This document shows, in pieces, positions 16,847 to 26,229 of a stretch of 54,594 nt of DNA (position 1 is its first letter; every line of letters starts with the position of its first letter). The DNA comes from Segatella cerevisiae. GTDB lineage: Bacteria; Bacteroidota; Bacteroidia; Bacteroidales; Bacteroidaceae. The translations under genes were made by a program, and so were the position numbers. The DNA lies in assembly GCF_024054555.1 (NCBI RefSeq), contig NZ_JAMXLY010000019.1:1-54594 (forward strand), read 5' to 3'. A model generated the notes under the pieces. That model saw only the letters and a program-made list of their open reading frames with translations. It was not told the DNA's origin and did no database searches.

Positions 16847-17506
16847 TTAAGACAGATGATCTTCAATTCGTTTTTCTTGTTTCTGCTCTTTATGGAACAG
16901 GACAATATTTCTAATATATGTCAAGAACCCCACAGACTGTCCCAGTATCAAAACCGGATCCCATCTGAAGACACCATAGCTGACGATAATGGAACTTCCT
17001 ATTAAACTGATCACCCAAAAACCTATGGGTAGAATGGATTCATGACGATGATAAGAATAAAACCATTGGTAAACAAATCTCAGTGTAAATATAATCTGAC
17101 CGACCGATCCCCAGATCAAAAGTGGCAATGAAACGGCTTTATTATGCAGGAAACTGGAGAGAAAGTGAGGCACATCGGAAAGCATGAAGCAAATGGCGAC
17201 CAAAGGCAACGCTCCTATCACAATCCTGAACAGCAGAGGAATCCTCTGCCATACTTTCTTGATGTCCAGATTCCAAATATAAATGTAAAAGGATATCAAT
17301 TGACCTAAGATAATGGCGAAGTCATCCCGCATCCAACCATAAATAAACAGTAGGATGCTCCCTACCAGACCACAAATCCAATAAAGATCGGGTGACACGA
17401 CTTTCTTTGCGCGTTCTGACAGAATCCATTGGATAAGCATCCGGGCAGAGAAGAAGCCTTGGGCGATGAAGCCGATGGCATAAACAAAAAGTGGAGATAT
17501 TTGCAT
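16847..17506 (-). CDS. Membrane protein with two LABN (lipid-A-disaccharide synthase N-terminal-like) domains
   Basis: A 219-residue integral membrane protein with about six helices made of two copies of the small LABN domain: copy 1 carries ARMLIQWILSERAKKVV ... LGQLISFYIYIWNL, copy 2 RFVYQWFYSYHRHES ... LGQSVGFLTYIRNI. The paired Q-W and LGQ motifs make the duplication easy to see. LABN domains occur at the N-terminus of some LpxB proteins and alone beside ArnT/ArnC-like genes. The start codon follows the GT2 stop directly (TGAATG), which shows coupling. Its role in lipid-linked sugar handling is inferred from context. Confidence 0.85.
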   Translation of the reverse strand: MQISPLFVYAIGFIAQGFFSARMLIQWILSERAKKVVSPDLYWICGLVGSILLFIYGWMRDDFAIILGQLISFYIYIWNLDIKKVWQRIPLLFRIVIGALPLVAICFMLSDVPHFLSSFLHNKAVSLPLLIWGSVGQIIFTLRFVYQWFYSYHRHESILPIGFWVISLIGSSIIVSYGVFRWDPVLILGQSVGFLTYIRNIVLFHKEQKQEKRIEDHLS

Positions 17507-18247
17507 TCAGGCTTTTTTATAAAGGTTTTGTTCGTCTATATGATAACGGATATATCGTTTTTTCATCCACCGATAAGCAAAGCAATCGACAAAGGGACCT
17601 TTCAGCCGATTCCACAGATGGTATTTCGAAACTCCTGCCACACGGGGATAATGCCTGACTGGTACTTCCTTGAACTTTCCCTGCTCCAACATCATCAAGG
17701 CTGGGAGGAAACGATGCATACCGTCAAAGAAAGGCAGGCGCTTGGCATAAGCTGTCCACATCACTTTCAACGGGCAACCGGTATCTGTAGCTGTATCGCC
17801 GGTCATCTTCCGCCGGAAGCCATTGGCAATTTTAGATTGCAGATTCTTGAAAAAGGTATCTTTGCGATGGGCCCTGATACCGGAGACAAGTTGGTAATCA
17901 GCCACAAATTGCAACAAGAGGTTGAAGTCCTCCGGATCTGTCTGCAAATCAGAATCAATATAACCGATATATTTACTCTCAACAGTATCTATACCCGATT
18001 TCATCGCAGTACTCAAACCGTGATTATCATTTGAGGAGATAAAATAGAAATCCTTATTGCGGGCACATATCGCCTTTATTTTCTCTAGACTGTGATCTTT
18101 GGATCCGTCATTGATCAAAAGCAGACAGGTTTTCATCGGGGCTGTCGGCAGATAGGCCTTCAAAGACTTCTCAACTCTGTCCAGATTATCTTCCTCGTTA
18201 TAAACAGGCATGATAATCGTGAAATCATAATCCCTTGTATTATTCAT
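17507..18247 (-). CDS. GT2 glycosyltransferase, DPM1/ArnC-like polyprenyl-phosphate sugar synthase
   Basis: A 246-residue GT-A fold enzyme. IIMPVYNEEDNL (11-22) opens the fold, INDGSKDHS follows, and the DxD metal site is Asp98-Asp100 in YIDSDLQTDPEDF. The FRRKMTGD and RVAGVSKYHLWNR segments match the DPM1/ArnC/GtrB type that attaches a sugar to undecaprenyl phosphate. No C-terminal membrane helices are present, so it is the short soluble or peripheral form. It lies 46 nt after the GT39 gene, whose enzyme would use the polyprenyl-linked sugar as donor. Confidence 0.88.
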   Translation of the reverse strand: MNNTRDYDFTIIMPVYNEEDNLDRVEKSLKAYLPTAPMKTCLLLINDGSKDHSLEKIKAICARNKDFYFISSNDNHGLSTAMKSGIDTVESKYIGYIDSDLQTDPEDFNLLLQFVADYQLVSGIRAHRKDTFFKNLQSKIANGFRRKMTGDTATDTGCPLKVMWTAYAKRLPFFDGMHRFLPALMMLEQGKFKEVPVRHYPRVAGVSKYHLWNRLKGPFVDCFAYRWMKKRYIRYHIDEQNLYKKA

Positions 18248-18293
18248 ATCACTGTTTTGTTCCTTTATTTTAGTATATTCATAGTTCTTGTTT

Positions 18294-19883
18294 TCATTTT
18301 CGGGGGTATGCCGAATGTAAAATCGACCGTCCCTTCTTTCCGGTTACAGGAGGGTTGATGGCTTTCTTGGGAGTCGTATCCATTTTCTTCTTCAACAAGG
18401 TCACATAATTGAGGAAGGCGCTACTGTAATGTCTATCCTTTTTCGGATGCTTATTATCATCATAATACCCTATCTTGACGACATCCAAATGTTTCAGAAT
18501 GGAGACAGGCATCTCCTGAGCAATCGGCTTTTGCGAGACGACGGCGAGAGGAAGTGAGGACATGACCTCGATGGAATCGCTTAAATTCATTGGCAAGATC
18601 TTCCGATTTGCCTCATAGACAAGTTCTATTCTCAACGGCTCTTTTGCATTGTGATAGAAGGGAACATGCTTGAGGGTACTGATCTGCGATACGGCATTGA
18701 TGCTATGTGCTTCCGGGTTGCCAAACATCTTTCCGACAGGCTGCAGGAAGAACAATTCCGCGATAAAGAAAAGGGCCGCATAAGTCCAGACAAATCCTTT
18801 GGTCAAGTTCTTATGCCGGCTTTCTGTCTCCAGCCACATCAAGACAAATGCTACAGACATGGCTATCGTAGGTGCCATAGGCAGCAAATAGCGCATCTTC
18901 TTCTCCGGCATGCAGGAGAGTAGAACAAGTTGGAGCAGCATCCATAGGACAACGAAAAAATATTTCCGCGGTTGTTCCAATCGCTTCTGCCAGAAAGGAA
19001 CAGCCAAAGAGAGCAATATAAACGGTGCCCAGAGTCCGCCTTCCAGGAAAAAGCGCCAGTAATAATACCAAGGACGGACATTATGCCCGGACCAGGCAGA
19101 AGATTCTTTATGGATAACGTATTCTACAGCTTCTGAATGGTAAGTCAGCAAATAGGCATACCACCATCCGCCTAGGACAAGAGTGATCAAAATAGCTACG
19201 ATCAACGGCCCCCATTTGCCTTTCATATGAGGACGTCTGAGACAGATGACGACTAGGATAAAAGGTAAGAGTAAGGCATAGAGGGAAACCGGTCCTTTAC
19301 TCTCAAAGGAAAGCCCCATGAAAAGTCCTGCCAACAAGAACCACCGCCATTTATGCTGGTGAACTAACCCAGAATCATAAAAGCCTCTATCTTCTTCATA
19401 GAAACCATGGTCATCATCGTAAAATCCCCGCATCAGGAAGTAGATGGCTCCCATCATAAAGGCATGACAGTAGATATCCCATGTCGCAGACCGTCCCATG
19501 AGCACGACATTGTACAAAGTAATGAAGACCAGTACTGTATTGACTGCAAAATCATCTCTTCTTGTAAGATACCTTGCCGTCAGGAAAAGAAACAAAGTCC
19601 AGATAAGACCCATCACTGCGGGGGCAAAGCGCTGGGCCGAAAGGCTTCCCGGTGCAATCATTTCCACAGCCCCTGCTACCCAAGTAGGCAAAGGCGGTTT
19701 TTCCAACCGCAGTTCTCCGTTCATCGTGGGTACGAGCCAGTTGCCGTCAGAGACCATCTCACGGGCAGTCACGATGTTACGGGACTCCATAATATCGGTA
19801 GGCAGAGCTCCACGATTGATAAAGAATGTAGTAACGCTCAGGATAATCAAGAGAGCAAAGAGGACCGTATTTCTTGATTTCAT
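18294..19883 (-). CDS. ArnT/PMT-like glycosyltransferase, family GT39/83
   Basis: A 529-residue polytopic inner-membrane protein with roughly 11-12 hydrophobic segments and a soluble C-terminal region. The first periplasmic loop has the acidic pair Asp30 and Glu33 (TDIMESRN) and the EKPPLPTW motif (61-68) that marks ArnT-type enzymes, which transfer a sugar from undecaprenyl phosphate to lipid A or another envelope acceptor. I chose the ATG at 19883. A longer frame to 19982 would overlap the mutY coding sequence. With GT2, LABN and the epimerase it forms a lipid-linked sugar transfer pathway. The acceptor is unknown. Confidence 0.87.
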   Translation of the reverse strand: MKSRNTVLFALLIILSVTTFFINRGALPTDIMESRNIVTAREMVSDGNWLVPTMNGELRLEKPPLPTWVAGAVEMIAPGSLSAQRFAPAVMGLIWTLFLFLTARYLTRRDDFAVNTVLVFITLYNVVLMGRSATWDIYCHAFMMGAIYFLMRGFYDDDHGFYEEDRGFYDSGLVHQHKWRWFLLAGLFMGLSFESKGPVSLYALLLPFILVVICLRRPHMKGKWGPLIVAILITLVLGGWWYAYLLTYHSEAVEYVIHKESSAWSGHNVRPWYYYWRFFLEGGLWAPFILLSLAVPFWQKRLEQPRKYFFVVLWMLLQLVLLSCMPEKKMRYLLPMAPTIAMSVAFVLMWLETESRHKNLTKGFVWTYAALFFIAELFFLQPVGKMFGNPEAHSINAVSQISTLKHVPFYHNAKEPLRIELVYEANRKILPMNLSDSIEVMSSLPLAVVSQKPIAQEMPVSILKHLDVVKIGYYDDNKHPKKDRHYSSAFLNYVTLLKKKMDTTPKKAINPPVTGKKGRSILHSAYPRK

Positions 19884-19926
19884 CTTACTTCTAATTTGTT
19901 TATTCTTAAATTGCGAATTTACTTCC

Positions 19927-20982
19927 TTATTCTGTAGATTCTTTGGAGATCTCACTGGCAGTATACTGCCGGACTTCATCAACCAATATCTCTACAAGCC
20001 GGGGCAAGGCATACTCTCCCAATTCCGATTCCTTAATCCAAATATAGCCTTCCGGCAATTCCGGTTTCACGGTCAACTCCAGCAAATAGAAATCAGCATA
20101 AAGGACACGATGCGTCAACACGTGTTTTACGCTTTGCCGGAGCAACACCGGCTTTTCCTCTATCTTCTCCAATATCGGATCTAGCGGTGAATCCGCCTTT
20201 TTCTCTATCCACAAGGGTTCCCATAGCCCCTGCCAGATACCCTTTTCCCGACGATGAATGGCGACCTCCCCACCGCAACGCAGATAGAAATAGGCAAACC
20301 GAATGGTCTGGATTTTAGTCTTCTTCAATTTCACAGGCAGCATGCCAACTCTATGCGTATGGAAAGCAATACAAGTTTCGATAAAAGGACATGTGGTACA
20401 TTGTGGAGCCTTCGGTGTACAATGTGTTGCACCGAAATCCATCATTGCCTGATTAAAGTCACCTGGTCGATCCTCCGGTACAAATGACTGCGCCAACTGG
20501 GAAAAGAGTTTCTTTCCCTCTGTCGAATTGATCGGTGTATCAATGCCCATCAAACGGGAGAGCACCCGATAGGCATTCCCGTCTACGGCCGCCACTGGTA
20601 CACCGAAAGCGAAAGACGCCACTGCCGCCGCCGTATAAGGACCGATTCCTTTCAATTTCTCCAACTCTTCAGGTGTTGTCGGGAAATGGCCCAAAGAGAC
20701 AATTTGCCGTGCCGCTTTATACAGATTGCGTGCTCTACTGTAATATCCCAGCCCTTCCCAAAGGAGGAGGACTTTATCTTCACTGGCTGCTGCCAAATCC
20801 TGTACCGTAGGAAAAGTCTTCAGAAAGCGTTCCCAATATGCTTGTCCTTGCACGACCTGAGTCTGCTGGAGAATCACTTCACTCAGCCAAATCGCATATG
20901 GATCATGTGTATGACGCCATGGGAGATCCCTGCCATTCGTATCAAACCATCTCAACAGTGCAGGCACAAAAGAGTCATTCAT
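19927..20982 (-). CDS. mutY: A/G-specific adenine DNA glycosylase
   Basis: A 351-residue base-excision repair enzyme that removes adenine opposite 8-oxoguanine. The catalytic Glu35 (LSEVILQQTQV) and Asp134 (VDGNAYRVLSR) are present, as is the helix-hairpin-helix LKGIGPYTAA. The [4Fe-4S] ligands are Cys188, Cys195, Cys198 and Cys204 (C-X6-C-X2-C-X5-C). A NUDIX-like C-terminal domain recognises 8-oxoG. I use the ATG at 20982, 13 nt after a minus-strand -7 box, rather than the long upstream extension of the frame. It heads the minus-strand set followed by the ArnT-like gene 43 nt downstream. Confidence 0.95.
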   Translation of the reverse strand: MNDSFVPALLRWFDTNGRDLPWRHTHDPYAIWLSEVILQQTQVVQGQAYWERFLKTFPTVQDLAAASEDKVLLLWEGLGYYSRARNLYKAARQIVSLGHFPTTPEELEKLKGIGPYTAAAVASFAFGVPVAAVDGNAYRVLSRLMGIDTPINSTEGKKLFSQLAQSFVPEDRPGDFNQAMMDFGATHCTPKAPQCTTCPFIETCIAFHTHRVGMLPVKLKKTKIQTIRFAYFYLRCGGEVAIHRREKGIWQGLWEPLWIEKKADSPLDPILEKIEEKPVLLRQSVKHVLTHRVLYADFYLLELTVKPELPEGYIWIKESELGEYALPRLVEILVDEVRQYTASEISKESTE

Positions 20983-20995
20983 ATTATTTATTGTG

Positions 20996-21003
20996 CAAAG
21001 ATA
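20996..21003 (-). promoter_or_regulatory. -7 box of mutY
   Basis: Minus-strand TATCTTTG, placing transcription start near 20991 and giving a leader of about 9 nt. Confidence 0.55.
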
Positions 21004-21036
21004 CGACAAAAATAAATGAATATAAAAAGTTTTCTG

Positions 21037-21044
21037 TATTTTTG
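21037..21044 (+). promoter_or_regulatory. -7 box upstream of the RluA-N-like gene
   Basis: TATTTTTG on the plus strand, divergent from the mutY promoter. It would give a leader of about 130 nt to the ATG at 21180, or 245 nt to the ATG at 21294. Confidence 0.35.
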
Positions 21045-21179
21045 CACCAAAAGGTATAAATTGCAAAGATTCCGAGTCTATATCATTTCCCATTAAGAAA
21101 GAGGACGACTCGATACCAGAAAATTGCCAACCAACTCTATACTTTCTAGAAGGAGATCTATTTCCATCCAAGACGGAAC

Positions 21180-22346
21180 ATGAAGAATCTCTTCAAACAC
21201 ACAAATAATAGTGATATGACAAATCAAATATTGCCGGACAATCAGATTCAACCCGATCAAACGATCTCTAAAGAGAACGGGAGGTCTCTCTCCATGGGTC
21301 CGCATACCATCTTCCACCCCATCAACACGGACCTTCCTCTGCCTGACAAACTAAATGATCCTTTCCATTACAAGCCTCATCCACTTTGTCTGATTGCGGC
21401 TAAAGAAGTACAAGAATTTCTGATTTCATCGGAAGTACCCGATGCTTTTAAGGCTGAAATCTCACAAGGGAAGATGTTCGGTGTCCTTGTTGTCCAAGAC
21501 TCTCTAAGGGACTTGGGGTATCTTGTCGGCTATGGTGGGCAGATTTGCGGACGGAGCGACTGGGAAGGTTTCGTCCCTGCCATTTTCGACTATCTACAGC
21601 CAAAAGGCTATTTTAAGAAAAAGGAGTCGGAAATAACGAGTATCAATCGTCACATCGATCAAATGGAACATTCTGAACGATACCACAACCAATTGACCGC
21701 TTATAACCTATTGAAAAGGGAGTCTGAAGATGCGGTCAATGAGAAGAAAGAGATCATGAAAACTTTCAAGTTGCAGAGAGATAAGAAAAGGGCTGAACAA
21801 ACTTTGAGTCAAAGTGAGGAAAAAGAATTGATCCATGAAAGTCAGTTTCTGAAAGCGGAGGTCCATCGTACCAAAAGACTGTATGCAACTTATTTGGACA
21901 ACAAAAAATTTGCGCTCGACCAATACCGCATGAGGATAACGAATCTGAAGTTTCAGAGGAAAGCCAAAAGTGATGCTTTGCAGCAATGGCTGTTCAATCA
22001 CTTTAAACTGTGTGATTCACATGGGGAATTCCATAACCTATTGGAGATTTACAGAAGACATTACATTCTGTCTCATCCTTCATTCCGGCCGAATTCATCG
22101 GGGAGAGAAACGCTCTTGAACGATATTTATCCACCTTCCGGTTGTGGGGAATGTTGTGAACCCAGATTACTGCAATATGCCAACCTCCACCACTTGCGCC
22201 CTATCAGCATGGCTATGTTCTGGTGGGGAAAATCTCCCAAAGGAAAAATCAGGAAACACTTACACTATTATCCGGCATGTGAAAACAAATGCCGCCCCAT
22301 TCTCTGGTATTTACTCCCATCCGAACAAAGCGGACTCAATAGATAG
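21180..22346 (+). pseudogene. Stand-alone N-terminal domain of a Bacteroidota RluA-type pseudouridine synthase, catalytic domain missing
   Basis: A 388-residue frame whose parts match, from memory, the long N-terminal extension of Bacteroidota RluA-family proteins. These are FHPINTDLPLPDKLNDPFHY, the GKMFGVLVVQDSLRDLGYLVGYGGQ segment, a lysine/glutamate-rich coiled coil (about 140-265), and the cysteine-containing end with GCGECCEPRLLQYANLHHL and FWWGKSPKGKIR ... PACENKC. In those proteins a RluA catalytic domain follows; here a stop comes right after the cysteine region and a convergent gene begins 11 nt later. The true start may be the ATG at 21294, where family similarity begins. It could be a truncated gene or a functional solo domain. 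Confidence 0.65.
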
Positions 22347-22357
22347 CGGGAAAGTAC

Positions 22358-24016
22358 TTATACGAAAAACATAATCAGAATCTGGGCTATAATGACTCGG
22401 ACAAACATTCCCAACGGATAAACTGAAGCATAGGACACACTGGGAGAATCACCTTTCAATGTATCATTGGCATAACCTAAAGCCATTGGATTGGCCATGC
22501 TCCCACATAAGATTCCGCAAATCGTTCCAAAGTCGTATTTCTTTGTTTTCAGAGCGATGAGACCGATCAAAAGACAAGGTATAACTGTAATAAAGAAGCC
22601 GATGACTACCCAGATCACACCTTCAGGTCTCATGACTGTGGCAAAGAAATCTTTTCCTGCATCCAATCCCAGACAGGCCAGGTAAATACTCAACCCGAAT
22701 TTTCTCATCATCAGCGATGCCGAACGTGTCGTATAAGAAATGAAATGCATTTGAGGTCCCAAAGCGCCCACGACAATACCCATAATAATAGGTCCACCGG
22801 CAATACCCAATCTGATCGGACTTTCCATACCTGGGATATGAATCGGTATCGTACCTAGTGCCAAACCAAGGATAAGTCCGATGAAAATACTGCCCAGATT
22901 AGGCTCATTCAAAGTCTTGACGGAATTTCCGAAGAATTTCTCTACATTGTCTATTGCGTCATGAGTGCCGACCACTGTCACCCGATCCCCATATTGCAGT
23001 CTCAAATCACTGGTCGCCAAGAGTTTGACATCACCCCTGATCACACGGCTAACATTGACATCATAAGTATCCCTCAGATGGAGTTGTCCCAGATGCTTTC
23101 CGTTGAGGACTGTCCTGGACACGACCAAAACCCTGCTCTCGATATTTGCGTCAATGGCATTCCAATTGACCTTATCTTCATTCCAGTTCTTCTTCAGTTT
23201 GCCGAAAAGAAGAACTAGGGACTCCTCATCATCCTTAGTCGTCACGATCATCACATTATCGTTGATATGCAGCACCGTATCCGGTTCCGGGATAATGACC
23301 TTATTGCTTCGCCATAGCCTGGATACAATGAATTTCAAGTGGGTCATGTGAGTCAGATCCGCAATGGTCTTGCCTTCAAGGGCAGGGTTGACCACAACAA
23401 ACTGGGCAATATAGGTTTCATCGTCTTCGGTCAATGGTTTCACCTCCAGATCCCGAGGTTTGACAAAGACTTTTCTCATCAGTACCATGACAATAATAAC
23501 ACCCAAAACACCTAAAGGATAAGTTACGGCAGTTGCCAGAGCCAAAGTACCTGAGGGGAGTCCTAAATGAGCCATTGCCTGCGTGGCAGCTCCCAGAGCA
23601 GGAGTATTGGTGGTAGCTCCGCATAGCAGACCGACCATATCCGGGAGTTTGACGCCTGTAAAAGGAATAAGGCACAAGGCAAACAGCGTCCCAAAAAGGA
23701 TGACAGCCAGACTCCATAGATTCAGCCCCATCCCTTCATGGCGTAACGATCCGAAGAAGTTGGGACCGACATGCAGTCCGAGGCAGTAGACAAAAAGCCC
23801 CAGACCGAAAGTCTCAGAGTAAACGAGTATCGTATGGTCAATGCTGAAACCGAAATGACCGACAAAGATGCCGAAGAAGAAAACGAAAGCAATCCCCAGT
23901 GAAATACCTTTCACTTTGAGTCTTCCCAATCCTAGTCCTACCGCAATAATCAGCGAGATAACTACAACTGATTCAATATCTGAATGAATCTTAAAAAGCC
24001 CAGCGAGCCAATCCAT
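22358..24016 (-). CDS. AspT/YidE-family putative transporter with two TrkA-C (RCK_C) domains
   Basis: A 552-residue inner-membrane protein. Two homologous sets of about five to six helices (about 1-180 and 370-552) flank a central cytoplasmic region with two TrkA-C-like domains. The GLLCGATTNTPALGAATQAM segment and its second-half counterpart GILCGSMANPMALGYAND are hallmarks of the aspartate:alanine exchanger/YidE/YbjL family. Substrate is unknown for most members. It has a clear promoter (TTTG-N19-TAATTTTG) and converges on the truncated RluA-N gene. Confidence 0.9.
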   Translation of the reverse strand: MDWLAGLFKIHSDIESVVVISLIIAVGLGLGRLKVKGISLGIAFVFFFGIFVGHFGFSIDHTILVYSETFGLGLFVYCLGLHVGPNFFGSLRHEGMGLNLWSLAVILFGTLFALCLIPFTGVKLPDMVGLLCGATTNTPALGAATQAMAHLGLPSGTLALATAVTYPLGVLGVIIVMVLMRKVFVKPRDLEVKPLTEDDETYIAQFVVVNPALEGKTIADLTHMTHLKFIVSRLWRSNKVIIPEPDTVLHINDNVMIVTTKDDEESLVLLFGKLKKNWNEDKVNWNAIDANIESRVLVVSRTVLNGKHLGQLHLRDTYDVNVSRVIRGDVKLLATSDLRLQYGDRVTVVGTHDAIDNVEKFFGNSVKTLNEPNLGSIFIGLILGLALGTIPIHIPGMESPIRLGIAGGPIIMGIVVGALGPQMHFISYTTRSASLMMRKFGLSIYLACLGLDAGKDFFATVMRPEGVIWVVIGFFITVIPCLLIGLIALKTKKYDFGTICGILCGSMANPMALGYANDTLKGDSPSVSYASVYPLGMFVRVIIAQILIMFFV

Positions 24017-24046
24017 GATTTTTCTATGATTTTCCTATGTTGTCTG

Positions 24047-24077
24047 CAAAATTACTTCAATCTGTGTAAATTACAAA
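24047..24077 (-). promoter_or_regulatory. Promoter of the AspT/YidE-family gene
   Basis: On the minus strand TTTG (24077-24074) and TAATTTTG (24054-24047) are separated by 19 nt, a near-ideal Bacteroidota promoter. Confidence 0.7.
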
Positions 24078-24219
24078 CAAATTGCTTGAAAAACGTTTAA
24101 ATATTCGAGGTAGTTTCAGATGAGAGAAGTGTTTTTAACACTAAAGAACTTTTATTTTTAAACGTTCACATCATAACGTCAACTTACCTCAATTACCGTA
24201 TCAGATCGTGATTTTCATA

Positions 24220-25038
24220 CTATAAGATATTCAGGTATTGCTCTATAGGAATACCATGATTCTTATCTACATTGTCTTTATTCAAGTCTATGAGTTTCCA
24301 TACTGCATCCATAGCTTTTTGGGTACTTTCCTCCAGTGTATGATCGTCGAGGACGTACCTGATCAATACCGCAGAAAAGATGTCTCCCGTACCAGGGAAA
24401 TGGACAGGGATTTCGGTATAGGGGAGGAAGAAATAGGATTCCGTATCGGCATTATAGCCACAGACACAGGTTTGTCCGTCTACCGGAATACTGGTAATCA
24501 GGGCAGAACGCGTTCCAAGTTTTCTCAGATGATTCAGCAAAGTACGTGCAGTCGCCTTGTCTACCCCTTCAGGTTGATAAGGACGGTCTGTCAGCATACA
24601 AGCCTCTGTATAGTTAGGATAACAAAGGTCAGCTACAGACAACATTTCTCTCATACTCCGGACAGAGTCCTTCGTCATACCGTTATAGAGTTTCCCCTCA
24701 TCCCCCATGATAGGATCGACAAAAACCGGTGTGCCCGATTTTGCCTGCTCTTTACAATATCGGCTGATATAGTCTGCCTGACGGACACTTGCCAGAAGAC
24801 CCGTGGCAATCGCATCGAAGTGAAACCCCAGTTCTTTCCATACAGGGAAGACTCCTTTGATATAATCGGTCGTATCCAGCATATTGAATTTTCCATAGTC
24901 CAGCGTATTCGACACAATAAGTGTGGGAAGATTATAGGTCGAATAACCGAAATAAGAGAGGATGGGCAGCATTGCAGCTGTTGCCACTTTACCGTAACCG
25001 GCAATATCATTGATGAGGAGAATCTGTTTCTTATCCAT
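24220..25038 (-). CDS. pdxY: Pyridoxal/pyridoxamine kinase
   Basis: A 272-residue ribokinase-superfamily enzyme of the PdxK/PdxY type. VDPIMGDEGKLYNG and the FPGTGDIFSAVLI segment, which holds the anion hole and the catalytic aspartate of GTGD, are diagnostic. The enzyme phosphorylates pyridoxal, pyridoxine or pyridoxamine to supply PLP. N-terminal INDIAGYGKVATAAMLPILS matches the vitamin-binding start of the family. It is monocistronic, with a minus-strand TAACTTTG box at 25066-25059. The symbol pdxY rather than pdxK is a guess. Confidence 0.87.
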   Translation of the reverse strand: MDKKQILLINDIAGYGKVATAAMLPILSYFGYSTYNLPTLIVSNTLDYGKFNMLDTTDYIKGVFPVWKELGFHFDAIATGLLASVRQADYISRYCKEQAKSGTPVFVDPIMGDEGKLYNGMTKDSVRSMREMLSVADLCYPNYTEACMLTDRPYQPEGVDKATARTLLNHLRKLGTRSALITSIPVDGQTCVCGYNADTESYFFLPYTEIPVHFPGTGDIFSAVLIRYVLDDHTLEESTQKAMDAVWKLIDLNKDNVDKNHGIPIEQYLNIL

Positions 25039-25058
25039 TTCTAATTCTATTTTTTATG

Positions 25059-25066
25059 CAAAGTTA
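25059..25066 (-). promoter_or_regulatory. -7 box of the pyridoxal kinase gene
   Basis: Minus-strand TAACTTTG, 20 nt before the start codon. Confidence 0.5.
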
Positions 25067-25224
25067 ATGAAAAATCAATATTCTACGTCAATTATTTACT
25101 TTTTCCGGTCAAATTACCCAGAAATCAACTCCTTTACCTTCCATAAAGACGATTCTAAGACTCGAAAAGTATCTGTATAAACAGAATATTAGCTCAGACC
25201 ACCCGTCTTTTGCGAAAATATAAG

Positions 25225-25232
25225 TACATTTG
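25225..25232 (+). promoter_or_regulatory. -7 box of the PfkB-family kinase gene
   Basis: TACATTTG, 22 nt before the ATG at 25255. Confidence 0.5.
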
Positions 25233-25254
25233 CAAAATATTTAAATAAAGAAAG

Positions 25255-26199
25255 ATGAACCAGGCAACTAACCAAGGCGAGAACAACAAGGATAGGATTT
25301 CTCAGCAAGATGAGCAGACAAAAGCCGATACAATCTGTTGTATCGGCCATATCACTAAAGACAAGATCATCACTCCTGAGAATACGGTCTATATGGCTGG
25401 AGGAACTTCTTTTTATTTCTCCTATGCCATGAACAGACTTCCCAAGAAGGTGAGATTTTCATTAGTCACTGCCATGAACTTGAAAGATGCAGAGCCGGTT
25501 GAGAAGATGCGGCAGGCAGGCATCGACGTCACACTTTTCCCGTCGCACGATACCGTCTTCTTTGAAAATATTTATGGCGCTAATCCCAATGACCGACGCC
25601 AGCGCTTACTGGCCAAGGCAGATCCTTTCAGTATAGACGAACTGAAAGACATCCACGCTGGAGTTTATCACCTCGGGAGTTTGTTGCATGATGATTTCCC
25701 CATTCAACTCGTCCAATACTTGGCACAAAGAGGCAGGGTATCTATCGATGCCCAAGGATATTTGCGGGAAGTACGAGGTGAGGATGTCTACCCTACTGAC
25801 TGGAAAGAAAAGAAAGAAGTGCTGCAATATACTTATTATCTGAAAGTCAACGAGACCGAGATGGTAACGATCAGCGGTAAGAAAGATACGAGAGAAGCTG
25901 CTCTGGAACTCCATCGCTGGGGGGTGGAAGAAGTCTGCATCACTCTAGGCAGTTTGGGGTCCATCATCTATGCCGACGGACAATTCTATGAAATCCCAGC
26001 TTATCCTCCCAAGCGCGTCGTCGACACCACCGGTTGCGGGGACACCTATTCTGCAGGATACCTCTATTGCAGGATGCAGGGTTTGTCCCCTCTCGAGGCA
26101 GGGAAATACGCAGCTGCGATGTGCACTTTAAAACTAGAACACAACGGTCCCTTCAACGGCACTGAAGAGGATATTCTAAAGGTTTTAGGAAGAATTTAA
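25255..26199 (+). CDS. PfkB-family carbohydrate kinase
   Basis: A 314-residue ribokinase-like sugar or nucleoside kinase. The first signature region is GGTSFYFSYAMNRL near residue 50, and the second is DTTGCGDTYSAGYL with catalytic Asp266 in GCGD (260-266). A low-complexity polar N-terminus (about 30 residues, rich in Gln and Asn) precedes the fold. No sugar-utilisation genes are adjacent, so the substrate cannot be named. Confidence 0.85.
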   Translation: MNQATNQGENNKDRISQQDEQTKADTICCIGHITKDKIITPENTVYMAGGTSFYFSYAMNRLPKKVRFSLVTAMNLKDAEPVEKMRQAGIDVTLFPSHDTVFFENIYGANPNDRRQRLLAKADPFSIDELKDIHAGVYHLGSLLHDDFPIQLVQYLAQRGRVSIDAQGYLREVRGEDVYPTDWKEKKEVLQYTYYLKVNETEMVTISGKKDTREAALELHRWGVEEVCITLGSLGSIIYADGQFYEIPAYPPKRVVDTTGCGDTYSAGYLYCRMQGLSPLEAGKYAAAMCTLKLEHNGPFNGTEEDILKVLGRI

Positions 26200-26229
26200 A
26201 TATTCTGTACCCCGTCTATCAAACAGAAA

